Virus record (IMG/VR): IMGVR_UViG_3300044638_001495
Location: 1 to 21,005 of that record
Length of the DNA: 21,005 bases
Source of the DNA: a virus
Reading direction: 5' to 3' (one strand)
The position numbers and the translations under genes are program-made. The stretch's first letter is position 1. Every line of letters begins with the position of its first letter. Shown here in pieces: positions 1-7,171 of this stretch. The notes under the pieces were generated by a model, which was given only the letters and a program-made list of their open reading frames with translations, was not told the DNA's origin and ran no database searches.

Positions 1-227
1 ATTGACGATGGTGTTTCGACGCATCTCATCTTCTTCTGCAAAGTTGGTTGGCTTACCGTCGAGAGCAAATAGCTCCTTGAAGTGTACGATAAAATACCTA
101 CGCTGCTTATGAAGAATGTGGCATGATTGATAAAGAGTTTGATCCTTACGAGAAGCAACACCAATGCGAGTGAGGGTTTCCTTGATCTTCAGGAAATCCT
201 CAGGGTTCTTCAGTCTTACTTCTACCA
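1..227 (-). CDS. regA: RegA translational repressor (3' part outside window)
   Basis: Reading the minus strand from the ATG at 227 gives 75 residues that run off the window edge. The N-terminus (MVEVRLKNPEDFLKIKETL, then TRIGVAS, LYQSCHILHK, YFIVHFKELF and EEDEMRRNTI) matches phage T4 RegA, as I know it, almost block for block. RegA binds the start regions of early phage mRNAs and blocks their translation; in T4 the targets include the clamp and clamp-loader messages and its own mRNA. The start overlaps the end of gp62 by 28 nt, and the order gp45-gp44-gp62-regA is the T4 order, so DNA polymerase gp43 is expected just beyond the edge. No strong Shine-Dalgarno precedes the ATG. The family is near certain; only the C-terminal part is unseen. 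Confidence 0.95.
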
Positions 228-649
228 TTTCTGCTATATCTATCATCAGCTCCACCCTTCTTAGTCCTATCATGGATTACGGCGAGCTGGTTGGCAGTTA
301 GGACAGTAAGATAGTCCTTAGCTCGATTGTAATTGCACTCATAGTATTCCATGACGGCTTTAATATCGTTGTCATCAGAAGGCTTTGGCCACTTGCTTGA
401 TTTGCGGCGTCTAGACCTCACTGTATTTATGAGATAGTCATGTTGTAACAGGTTATCTAGATGCCCACGCTGGTTCATCTCGTTAGCATAGAGTACCGTA
501 TCGATATGAAAGGACAAAGCCTTGTTCACCAGAAAGGGAACATAGGTCTTGTCCGCTACATCATTAGTCTCGCCTCTGAAGTAATCGTGCTTGGACTCAG
601 CAACGGCTTTGACGATATCAAAGACGCCGAGCTTTGCATCTTCGCTCAT
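200..649 (-). CDS. 62: DNA polymerase clamp loader small subunit (gp62-like)
   Basis: A protein of 149 residues that partners the gp44 ATPase in the clamp loader and helps place the sliding clamp on primer-template DNA. It shows the phage clamp-loader A pattern: FDIVKAVAESKHDYF near the N-terminus, YVPFLVNKALSFHIDTVLYANEMN, HLDNLLQHDYLIN, a basic RSRRRKSSKWPKP segment, and DIKAVMEYYECNYNRAKDYL. It is shorter than T4 gp62 (about 187 residues), as in other distant T4 relatives. I chose the ATG at 649, whose ATGA overlaps the gp44 stop (646-649) and implies translational coupling; a GTG two codons upstream at 655 is the alternative. Coupling would help set the gp44:gp62 ratio, which is 4:1 in T4. 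Confidence 0.9.
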   Translation of the reverse strand: MSEDAKLGVFDIVKAVAESKHDYFRGETNDVADKTYVPFLVNKALSFHIDTVLYANEMNQRGHLDNLLQHDYLINTVRSRRRKSSKWPKPSDDNDIKAVMEYYECNYNRAKDYLTVLTANQLAVIHDRTKKGGADDRYSRNGRSKTEEP

Positions 650-1590
650 TTCCACTCACAATCCATCATGATCTGCGTCAGGCAGGCTGCAAGATTGATT
701 TCAGGATTCACAACAAAGGCAGACTTGTATTGGTAATCAGCTAGAATCAAAACCAGATTAGGAATGCTGCCCGGCTTCATGTAGTCATACGCACTATCAT
801 AAAGCTGACGATAGACAGTATTCTGATCAAGCGTAGCGTTCTGCCCAACCCACTGACGCATCGAAGTGAAGTCCTTTTCTCGCAGCATCTTCACCAGAGC
901 CTGAAGGTCGGTATCGGTGATGTTAGCGAGAACACCAGCGTCAATCGTACCCTTAGTAGAGTACCGCTGAAGCTCGTTAAGAACCCTGCGCCAGTCAGGG
1001 AAATACTTCTTGATAACCTCTGCAACGATCTTCTTATCGAATTCGATATTCTCTGTCGTCAGAATGTTGCAGGCGCGCGACATAAACTGCGCTGCAATGA
1101 CGGGCTTATCCTTACCGCCGATCTTGAAATCGATAGTCGAGCATCTGGAGTGCAGAGGCGCGATGATCTTATTCTTGAAATTGCATGTCAGAATAAAGCC
1201 GCAGTTGTGCGAATACTGCTCCATAAAATTTCGAAGAGCAGGCTGAGTGTGATGAGACAGATAATCAGCCTCATCGAGGATCACATACTTGCGCCCACCC
1301 CAGAGCGAGACTGTCGATGCATACCCAAGAATGCGAGTCCGAAGGGTATCAATGTTACCGTCCATCGAGCCGTTGATAATGATATAGTCGGCACCGATTT
1401 CTTGAAACATTGCTTTGGCTACGGTAGTCTTACCGATGCCAGCCGGACCAGAGAGAAGAAGGTTCGGCACAGTCTTGTCGTCTACAAACTTCTGAAATGT
1501 AGCCTTCAATTCGTCAGGAAGGATACACTCAGAAATAGTCTGAGGTCGATACTTCTCGACCCAAAGAAATTCACTGTCGGTCATCTCCAT
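646..1590 (-). CDS. 44: Clamp loader ATPase subunit (gp44-like)
   Basis: An AAA+ ATPase of about 314 residues that, with gp62, opens the sliding clamp and loads it onto DNA. Numbered from the ATG at 1590, it has the WVEKYRP opening typical of clamp loaders (10-16), Walker A GPAGIGKT (48-55), Walker B VILDEAD (103-109), sensor TCNF (135-138) and the SRC arginine finger (148-150). T4 gp44 is 319 residues. Upstream in frame there is a run of Met codons beginning at 1611. The ATG at 1590 is preferred because a GAGG lies 6 nt before it and the result fits the family length. It overlaps the end of the small gene upstream and the start of gp62, so this is one translationally coupled replication operon. 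Confidence 0.95.
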   Translation of the reverse strand: MEMTDSEFLWVEKYRPQTISECILPDELKATFQKFVDDKTVPNLLLSGPAGIGKTTVAKAMFQEIGADYIIINGSMDGNIDTLRTRILGYASTVSLWGGRKYVILDEADYLSHHTQPALRNFMEQYSHNCGFILTCNFKNKIIAPLHSRCSTIDFKIGGKDKPVIAAQFMSRACNILTTENIEFDKKIVAEVIKKYFPDWRRVLNELQRYSTKGTIDAGVLANITDTDLQALVKMLREKDFTSMRQWVGQNATLDQNTVYRQLYDSAYDYMKPGSIPNLVLILADYQYKSAFVVNPEINLAACLTQIMMDCEWK

Positions 1591-1810
1591 GTTCATCCTC
1601 ATCATCATCATTTAATGTATCGGTGGCAAGACTATCGGCGATGTTATAAAATATCATCGCCGCTTGATCAGTACCTAAACTTTTCACATAACCCTTGGTA
1701 ACCACTGCTGCCAGGGCCGCAAGTACTTCAAGCTCGTGACCTTGATTATGGGCTGACTCCACTAGTTTGTGGAGCCAGATCATAAGAGTGGTTGTAGAAA
1801 CCTCGTTCAC
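1571..1810 (-). CDS. Small protein of unknown function between clamp and clamp loader
   Basis: I do not recognise this protein. It has about 79 residues, mostly predicted helical (MIWLHKLVESAHNQG, LEVLAALAAVVTKGYVKSL, AAMIFYNIADSLA), and ends in an acidic, disordered tail (DDDEDEHGDD). It fills the whole space between gp45 and gp44 and overlaps both, which argues for a real gene. T4 has no gene at this place. The start is uncertain: a GTG at 1810 overlaps the gp45 stop as GTGA (1807-1810), a GTG at 1828 gives 85 residues, and the first ATG at 1783 gives 70. None has a good Shine-Dalgarno, so coupling to gp45 is the best guess. By position it could be a replisome accessory factor, but nothing in the sequence shows this. 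Confidence 0.65.
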   Translation of the reverse strand: MNEVSTTTLMIWLHKLVESAHNQGHELEVLAALAAVVTKGYVKSLGTDQAAMIFYNIADSLATDTLNDDDEDEHGDDRQ

Positions 1811-2460
1811 TTCTTCGGAGTCGAACACGCGACCCAGTATTCAATGTCACCAGACTTGGACTTGAAGTGAGCCATACCATTAGTCACACTCACATCATAG
1901 TCGCGCGGCAGAAGCTTGAGGTTTTCAATTGCAAACACTGCCTTGTAGTCATTCGAAGCATCACCGACCTCATATTCAGTATTGTCGGAGATGTCCTCGA
2001 GGACATTGGTGCCAGAGAGATACGACTTACCGTTCTTGCCATAGAGAAGAACGTTCGGCAGCCCAAGCCCGGCAGTCAGCTTTAGCACCCAATTGAGAGC
2101 TTCATTGCTGATGGTGAACGTGGCATCAACACTCGGAAGCTTCGGGTCCTTTACAGGCGGGTGCGTGACAGTTGCGATACCGCCGTGAAGGACCCGCGTG
2201 GCTGCACGCGAATTGCTTACGACAGTATGCTTATCCGTAAATTCAAGATTCGGACTGTCATAGGCCGTAAGCACCATGATAAACTTTGTCAGGTCATTGA
2301 TCGCACATTCGATCGGGAATGTCTCTTTGACGTTAGCCGAAGCCAAGATGGTGCTCTTGGAATGGATCGTTCGAAGATTATTACCCGGGCGAATGAGAAG
2401 CGATGGGTTGATGGCTGCAAAGTTCTTCAGGATTTCGATAGTTTCATTTGAAAGTTGCAT
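1807..2460 (-). CDS. 45: DNA polymerase sliding clamp (gp45-like)
   Basis: A protein of 217 residues (T4 gp45: 228), the trimeric ring that tethers the phage polymerase to DNA. In T4 it also activates late transcription together with gp55 and gp33. The N-terminus MQLSNETIEILKNFAAINPSLL aligns with T4 gp45 (MKLSKDTTALLKNFATINSG), followed by IECAINDLTKFIMVL and a C-terminal IEYWVACSTPKK strand. The ATG at 2460 is chosen: it matches the T4 start and has GGAG 6 nt upstream. A GTG at 2472 would add four residues, and its GTGGAG contains that Shine-Dalgarno. The gene has its own sigma70-like promoter (2489-2517) and begins the gp45-small ORF-gp44-gp62-regA operon. Confidence 0.93.
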   Translation of the reverse strand: MQLSNETIEILKNFAAINPSLLIRPGNNLRTIHSKSTILASANVKETFPIECAINDLTKFIMVLTAYDSPNLEFTDKHTVVSNSRAATRVLHGGIATVTHPPVKDPKLPSVDATFTISNEALNWVLKLTAGLGLPNVLLYGKNGKSYLSGTNVLEDISDNTEYEVGDASNDYKAVFAIENLKLLPRDYDVSVTNGMAHFKSKSGDIEYWVACSTPKK

Positions 2461-2488
2461 GATATACTCCACTGTTTAGAACATGACG

Positions 2489-2517
2489 ATTATACACTAA
2501 TGCTTTGAAGGTATCAA
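2489..2517 (-). promoter_or_regulatory. Sigma70-like promoter for gp45 operon
   Basis: -35 TTGATA (2512-2517), a 17-nt spacer and -10 TATAAT (2489-2494) on the minus strand. The -35 box overlaps the glycosyltransferase stop codon. The start site should fall near 2482, leaving a leader of about 22 nt that keeps the GGAG before the gp45 ATG. No experimental support; the call rests on hexamers and spacing. Confidence 0.75.
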
Positions 2518-3386
2518 CCCTTAAAAGCATTAGCGAGCTTCTTAGCCTTACCAAGAGCTTCAACATCGGCAGTGGCAGATGCACCGATCTGTGCAAGATC
2601 GATAAGGCTACCACCGAACGTGTAGGTGCCAGTGTGATTCAGACGCATCCACGGGCAGAGCCAAGTCTTCAGTCCAGCACGTGCTGCATACTGACAGAAC
2701 ATGTAGTCCTCAGAGAGATACCGCTTGGTAGCGGGGTCGATCACCGTATCAAAGAACGCCATAATCTCGCGGCTGCCGTCAAAGTGTTCGGTGCGAACAT
2801 GATCGGGGCGATACATCAGTTCCGGGTAAGCAGCCTGATACTTGACAAGCGTCTCTCTCGGAATCATCATGAAGCCAGTGCCACCCTCAAGAACTTCCAC
2901 AGGCTCATCTAGACGGATCGAAGTCGTTTGCTGCGTCGGGTTGAACACATAGTCGCCAACATAGGCTTCAAGCATGTTCGCGTCCTTATCAGCGAACCCC
3001 TTATCAACGGCACGCTTGATCTTCTCCCATGAGATACACTTCTTGGGGTATGGTGCGCAAACGATATCTTTACCAGGTTGATTGGCGATCACTGACAGTG
3101 CGATTACATCACTCGCATCAAATCCAATGTCGGAGTCAATGAACATAAGATGCGAATAACCGCTACGCAGGAAGTCATCGACAAGATAGTTACGCGCGCG
3201 AGTAATCAGGCTTTCATTGAAAAGATAGTAAAACTCAATGTTCATTCCGTACTCAGCACCGAGGCGCGCAAGATCGGACGTACCCTTTGCAAACTGCCCA
3301 GTGCATTGTCCACCATACATTGGCGTGGCAACAAAAATCTTATTCTTACGCAGGTCTTCAATGGAGACATTAATTTCGATAGCCAT
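2514..3386 (-). CDS. Glycosyltransferase, GT-A fold (GT2-like)
   Basis: A protein of 290 residues. It starts with a Rossmann-like strand (KIFVATPMYGG, about 15-25), has the metal and nucleotide-sugar DxD motif in FIDSDIGF (about 82-89), an LEGGTGFMMIPRE segment typical of GT2 acceptor loops (about 165-177), and a late SEDYMFCQYAARAG motif that supplies the catalytic acid in this fold. No membrane segment or signal peptide is evident, so it acts in the cytoplasm. Donor and acceptor are unknown: it could glycosylate modified phage DNA, a virion protein or a lipid-linked sugar. It is isolated between a terminator and the gp45 promoter. The ATG at 3386 has AAAGGGG upstream. The GDP-sugar genes and the cytosine methyltransferase elsewhere in the window are possible partners (inference). 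Confidence 0.8.
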   Translation of the reverse strand: MAIEINVSIEDLRKNKIFVATPMYGGQCTGQFAKGTSDLARLGAEYGMNIEFYYLFNESLITRARNYLVDDFLRSGYSHLMFIDSDIGFDASDVIALSVIANQPGKDIVCAPYPKKCISWEKIKRAVDKGFADKDANMLEAYVGDYVFNPTQQTTSIRLDEPVEVLEGGTGFMMIPRETLVKYQAAYPELMYRPDHVRTEHFDGSREIMAFFDTVIDPATKRYLSEDYMFCQYAARAGLKTWLCPWMRLNHTGTYTFGGSLIDLAQIGASATADVEALGKAKKLANAFKG

Positions 3387-3426
3387 GGTACCCCTTTCAT
3401 ACCAAACATATAGAAATATGTAGGGC

Positions 3427-3466
3427 GTAAAAATACAAATAGGGCCGAAGCCGGAGCTTCGACCCT
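3427..3466 (-). terminator. Intrinsic terminator after the HTH gene
   Basis: On the minus strand an 11-bp stem (3441-3451 paired with 3456-3466, one G-T wobble) closes a 4-nt TCCG loop, followed by a T-rich stretch (ATTTGTATTTTT, 3429-3440). It lies 19 nt past the HTH gene stop and separates the CobT/CobS/HTH unit from the glycosyltransferase. Confidence 0.9.
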
Positions 3467-3484
3467 ACGTAGCCACTAAAGTTA

Positions 3485-3739
3485 TTAGACCGAAGCAAGG
3501 GCCCGATAGCCTGCAGCGATAACCTCGCGCCGCGGCGCACCGAGGCGATACATCGTCACCTCGTGGTTGTTACCCAGCGTCTTGCGGTTAGCATAGACGG
3601 CGTAACCCTTGAAGCGCAGGTCAGACGCCGTGGCGCTCAGGTTCTGAATACCGAAGCGGCTACGAGCCTGACCCTCGGTGATGTCACGACCGGACATCAG
3701 GTAGTTAAGCAGTCGTTCAGTCTTGGTAGTCTTAGCCAT
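3485..3739 (-). CDS. Small winged helix-turn-helix protein
   Basis: A protein of 84 residues. The pattern TKTERLLNYLMSGRDITEGQARSRFGIQNLSATASDLRFKGYAVYANRK fits a winged helix: a first helix, a turn, a second helix (TEGQARSRFG), a recognition helix (LSATASDLRFKG) and a wing (YAVYANRKTLGNNHEVTMYRLG). It is probably DNA-binding. It is the last gene of the unit that encodes the CobT-like and CobS/MoxR-like proteins, 45 nt downstream of the latter, and a strong terminator follows. The ATG at 3739 is chosen over one at 3757 because AAAGG lies 10 nt upstream and MAKTTKTERLL is a natural domain start. It may regulate this unit or guide its partners to DNA; neither is shown by the sequence. Confidence 0.75.
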   Translation of the reverse strand: MAKTTKTERLLNYLMSGRDITEGQARSRFGIQNLSATASDLRFKGYAVYANRKTLGNNHEVTMYRLGAPRREVIAAGYRALASV

Positions 3740-3784
3740 TGTATATAAACCTTTCATGTTGGTTGTGTTGTATAAAATGCCCCA

Positions 3785-4939
3785 TTAGAACGGGATTTCA
3801 TCACCCATCGGTTCGGCAGGGGCCTCTGGAGCAGTCGGCTCCGGAGTCTTGGGCAGGGTCGGGTCGACCTTGCGATACAGATCGAGGAAGGACTTCTTAG
3901 TCTCCTCGTCAAAGCGATTGATGCACATTTCGATAGCCTTGGTGCGATCTTCAAAGAGCTTGTAGGCCTTGATAATGTGCGTCAGACGGCGCGTGGAGAT
4001 AACTTCATCGGCAGCACCCTCAGCAAAGGTGCGACGAATAACGTCAGCCCAGGCCACAAGATGTTCGATAAAACCATCATGCTCAGCCGTGCGATTCTCA
4101 AACTGAGCCTGAAGAATCTTAGTCTCAATCTTGGTATTCGGGTATTCTTGTTCGATGGTCACCGGGAAACGCTCAAGGAGCGCATCGTCAAGCATCGATG
4201 CTGCGACATAGCGACCGTCGTCAGAGCCACGACCCTTCGTGTTAGCAGTCACAAAGATGTTGAAGCCTTCGGCGGGATAGATGACCTCGCCAGTCTTCTT
4301 GACAAAGTAGGGCTTACCTTCAAGAATACCCTGAAGGCACATAACCTTGGTCGGGTCAGCGCGGTCAGCCTCGTCAAGCAGCATGATCGCACCCATCTCC
4401 ATTGCGCGAAGCACAGGACCCTTGAGGAACTTGGTCTCACCCTCAATCAGACGGAAGCCACCGATCAGGTCATCTTCATCAGTCTCGCGCGACATCTGAA
4501 TGCGGATCATCTGACGCTTCTGGCGCGCGCAAGCCTGCTCGACCATGAACGTCTTGCCGTTACCAGACAGACCAGAGATAAAGACCGGGAAGAAAGTGCG
4601 GCTAGAAATAATCTTCTCAACGCTCTTGAAGTCGCCAAACGGGACGTAGGTCTTGTCCTTCTCAGGAATCATCACGTAGTCATGTTCGGACATTGCGTTC
4701 GGGTCGAACTTCTTGTCCTTACGTTGAGTCATCGGAATAACCTGTGCTGCGTGGGCGATGGACGGGAGCTGATACTTGCCATGGGCAATTGAAGTAAGAG
4801 ACGAGAAAAAGCTGTGGCGCGGCTTCGCAATACCAAGCTCGTTAGCCAGCTCGATTAGAACCTTCTTAGCCACAACAGCTTGCTCGCCAAAGCGAGTCGC
4901 AGCAGTTTGCAGCAGCAGATTACGATTGTCGGTGTTCAT
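3785..4939 (-). CDS. MoxR/CobS-like AAA+ ATPase
   Basis: A protein of 384 residues. From the ATG at 4939 it has Walker A GLSGNGKT (123-130), Walker B IMLLDEAD (185-192), sensor-1 VTANT (230-234) and an LLERF arginine-finger region (254-258): the order found in MoxR and CobS ATPases. Phage versions are often annotated 'CobS' because they resemble the ATPase of aerobic cobaltochelatase. The upstream gene codes for a CobT-like metalloprotease/VWA protein, so the two probably work as an ATPase-adaptor pair that remodels a protein or complex. No chelatase large subunit (CobN) is present, so cobalamin synthesis is not supported. The start is set by GGAG 6 nt before the ATG; its own promoter lies at 4965-4993. 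The C-terminus is Pro/Glu/Ala-rich and probably disordered. Confidence 0.88.
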   Translation of the reverse strand: MNTDNRNLLLQTAATRFGEQAVVAKKVLIELANELGIAKPRHSFFSSLTSIAHGKYQLPSIAHAAQVIPMTQRKDKKFDPNAMSEHDYVMIPEKDKTYVPFGDFKSVEKIISSRTFFPVFISGLSGNGKTFMVEQACARQKRQMIRIQMSRETDEDDLIGGFRLIEGETKFLKGPVLRAMEMGAIMLLDEADRADPTKVMCLQGILEGKPYFVKKTGEVIYPAEGFNIFVTANTKGRGSDDGRYVAASMLDDALLERFPVTIEQEYPNTKIETKILQAQFENRTAEHDGFIEHLVAWADVIRRTFAEGAADEVISTRRLTHIIKAYKLFEDRTKAIEMCINRFDEETKKSFLDLYRKVDPTLPKTPEPTAPEAPAEPMGDEIPF

Positions 4940-4964
4940 CACGTTCTCCATTGTGTATGCGTGC

Positions 4965-4993
4965 ATTATATAAGGTAACTGGGTATCAGTCAA
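4965..4993 (-). promoter_or_regulatory. Sigma70-like promoter for the CobS-like ATPase
   Basis: -35 TTGACT (4988-4993), a 17-nt spacer and -10 TATAAT (4965-4970). The -35 box lies in the last codons of the upstream CobT-like gene and is part of the extended CCATTGAC motif also seen at three other promoters here. The predicted start near 4958 leaves a leader of about 19 nt that contains GGAG. Confidence 0.82.
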
Positions 4994-7112
4994 TGGCAAC
5001 TTTGGTCGCCTTGCCGGCAATCATATCGATGAAGCGAACCAGCATGGACCGGCTCATGGTCCGTCGGTTGCTTGCCTTAATGAAAGCCTTGGCAAGTCGA
5101 TTGGTAGTCACATTACCCTCGATATCGTCCAGGTTCATGTCCTCAACGTCCAAATGCTTGCCGCCCATGATGGCGAAGAATTCTTTCGCGCCAAGAACCT
5201 CGGAAAGAACAAGATGCTTCTCCTTACGAAGGCGAACAAGATCATCGGGTCGAAGATTGGTGATTTGATTGATATCGGATGCACTATGAATTAGACGAAA
5301 CACAGCCACGTTAATATTCTGCTCGGCGCGAAGATTCCGAAGCAGGAATGCCGTTTGCTCATGGTGCTGGTCGATATAAGATTGCCTCATCGTCCGCTTG
5401 TCGCGGAGAATCCTGGCACCATGCATACTACCTCGCCCATTCACATTAATACCATCAGACTCACCATCAGTCAGAAAGATAGAATGAACGACATCAAGCT
5501 TGCTGTCCTTTCGAAAATCACGAATGATGGCGTGCGAAAGAATGATGGTATCATTCAGAGGCGTCGAACCAAGCGAGAAAAAATTATGAAAGATATCGGT
5601 GTAGGAATAGTTACGATCCCAGCTGCTACGGCGAACACCAGTCGTATGACCGTATTCATGCATCAGCTTGGCCATATCGGCATATTCTCTACGCGACATA
5701 TTGCTGGTAAACAATTCAAGCAGACGAAAATTGCTGCCATGAATTTGAATGGTATTCTCTTCATTGCCGATATGAACATTGCGACCTTCGCGCATCCATT
5801 GCTTGCATACACCAGTGGTGAATGCATAGACCTTGTGCGCGATGCCAGTCTTTCGGCAGAATTCAACCAGCGAAAGAAGCTGCTGAATCGTACCATTCAT
5901 ATGGCCTTGCATCGAGCCAGAGAAGTCGATGAACATTACCATACCGTGGTTCTTACCGTTCGGGAGAACCGTAAGCCGCCGAAAGATATCCTCAGAATAC
6001 TTGTAAGAATGTACCTTGCTCGGGTTGATGATGCCAGTCTTAGCATCTTTGGCGCGAGCATAAGAGTCGGCAGCCTTCTTCATTTCGAATTCCTTGACCA
6101 TGTAAGACACGACCTTAGAATTGCGCGAAATGAATTCGCGGTACCGTTCAGTCGCACCAGACTGGGTCGACGGCGATGCGGCATTCATCGCACCCACAAG
6201 CGATTCAAGAATTTGCTTGTAGGGCACGATAAAGCTTCGATATTCATCACGAACCTCGGGCACATTGACATAACGCACGTCCTTGAGGAGGCGAGAGTCA
6301 ATATGCTTCTTGGTCAGATTGCTATTCATAGCATCTTGAGTAGTGGAGTCAAGGTCAGTGGTATTCAGCCCAGACTCACCCTTACCACCCTTGGTCTTGC
6401 TGTTACCATCACCATCTTCATAATCACCATCAAGGTCGATGTCCATATAATCACCGTCACCGTCGCCTTCAACAAGATCAAAGGCGCCGATGTCGCCTTC
6501 AATTGAAGCATGTTCATCACGGCGTTCTTTGGCAAACTGAAGAATTTCACGCGCCAGAGCAACCACATCTTCAAAGGTAGAAGTGGTTTCCATCTTCAGG
6601 ATAAACTTGCGCTCGTCATCGGCGAACGGAACATCGATGACCTGCCCAGCCTTGAAGTGGACATTCAGTCGGTCGATAAATGAACACTTGTTGATTGGGC
6701 GCGCCTTCAGACCAAAGAAATCTTCTTCAACAAGATACTTGGCTGCATGATCATAGTCAGCACGACCGCCAGGGAACTTACCCTTCATCTTGCGGTCAAT
6801 GCGCGCATCTTCTACAATATTAACATAGGACTTGAGGTACTTGTCCTCGTCCTTGACGACATTCATCCAGCCGCTCTCAGGCGTAAAGAGAGCATGACCA
6901 ACCTCATGCAGCGAGAGCATATGATAAACAGGCTCGTCCATATTCTTCCACATGGGAAGCGTAAGGAGTCGGCGCTTGAGGTCGAAGGATGCGGTCACCG
7001 TCGGCGAATGTTCGACGGTGATGTTTTCGGTGGCAAGGAGCCGGGCGAAACGATCAAGGCCCTTAGTCGCGGAGATAAGAGCCTTGATATTGGGGTCGGT
7101 TTGCTGCTTCAT
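4986..7112 (-). CDS. CobT-like protein: HExxH metallopeptidase-like and VWA domains
   Basis: A protein of 708 residues. The N-terminal part holds HEVGH (69-73) followed by NIVEDARID (98-106), where Glu101 is the likely third zinc ligand, as in gluzincin-type folds. A low-complexity acidic Asp/Gly tract follows (about 215-236). The C-terminal VWA domain has an intact MIDAS: DFSGS (396-400), STPLND with the Thr (516-521) and LTDGESDG (547-554). This matches the CobT-like partner of CobS/MoxR ATPases, and the next gene downstream is such an ATPase. Substrate and pathway are unknown. The ATG at 7112 has no Shine-Dalgarno and sits 6 nt after a perfect -10 box, so the mRNA is probably leaderless. 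There is no in-frame start upstream and the next Met is at residue 54. Confidence 0.87.
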   Translation of the reverse strand: MKQQTDPNIKALISATKGLDRFARLLATENITVEHSPTVTASFDLKRRLLTLPMWKNMDEPVYHMLSLHEVGHALFTPESGWMNVVKDEDKYLKSYVNIVEDARIDRKMKGKFPGGRADYDHAAKYLVEEDFFGLKARPINKCSFIDRLNVHFKAGQVIDVPFADDERKFILKMETTSTFEDVVALAREILQFAKERRDEHASIEGDIGAFDLVEGDGDGDYMDIDLDGDYEDGDGNSKTKGGKGESGLNTTDLDSTTQDAMNSNLTKKHIDSRLLKDVRYVNVPEVRDEYRSFIVPYKQILESLVGAMNAASPSTQSGATERYREFISRNSKVVSYMVKEFEMKKAADSYARAKDAKTGIINPSKVHSYKYSEDIFRRLTVLPNGKNHGMVMFIDFSGSMQGHMNGTIQQLLSLVEFCRKTGIAHKVYAFTTGVCKQWMREGRNVHIGNEENTIQIHGSNFRLLELFTSNMSRREYADMAKLMHEYGHTTGVRRSSWDRNYSYTDIFHNFFSLGSTPLNDTIILSHAIIRDFRKDSKLDVVHSIFLTDGESDGINVNGRGSMHGARILRDKRTMRQSYIDQHHEQTAFLLRNLRAEQNINVAVFRLIHSASDINQITNLRPDDLVRLRKEKHLVLSEVLGAKEFFAIMGGKHLDVEDMNLDDIEGNVTTNRLAKAFIKASNRRTMSRSMLVRFIDMIAGKATKVAID

Positions 7113-7118
7113 ACGGTC

Positions 7119-7147
7119 ATTATAGTGTATGCCTGACCGTATGTCAA
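7119..7147 (-). promoter_or_regulatory. Consensus sigma70 promoter, predicted leaderless start
   Basis: Perfect hexamers on the minus strand: TTGACA (7142-7147), a 17-nt spacer and TATAAT (7119-7124). Six nt (GACCGT) separate the -10 box from the ATG of the CobT-like gene at 7112, so the start site should coincide with the A of the ATG. The -35 is part of an extended CCATTGAC. Confidence 0.9.
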
Positions 7148-7171
7148 TGGTAAAACTTGGCTAATTAGGTC

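Noticed and set aside
424-431. CATAAATA inside gp62, like a T4 late promoter
   Set aside because: It lies in the middle of a coding region with no late gene start nearby, so chance is the better explanation.
3387-3426. Promoter for the glycosyltransferase after the HTH terminator
   Set aside because: Several AT-rich -10-like strings exist (TATATG, TATGAA) but none has a matching -35 or the CTAAATAGTA motif. The gene needs a promoter, but I cannot point to it.
3977-4792. 271-codon open frame on the plus strand
   Set aside because: Antisense to the CobS/MoxR-like ATPase, whose motifs are complete. No Shine-Dalgarno and no recognisable domain.
4940-5020. Longer N-terminus for the CobS-like ATPase
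   Set aside because: The extra 27 codons cover the promoter and the end of the upstream gene; the ATG at 4939 has GGAG at the right distance.
5355-6506. 383-codon open frame on the plus strand
   Set aside because: It lies wholly antisense to the CobT-like gene, which has intact HExxH and VWA motifs. The product shows no known domain, and the frame is a by-product of codon use.
3785-7112. Cobalamin synthesis genes (cobS and cobT in the metabolic sense)
   Set aside because: No CobN or other cobalamin enzyme is present. The similarity is to the general MoxR-ATPase/VWA pairing, so a metabolic role is not supported.
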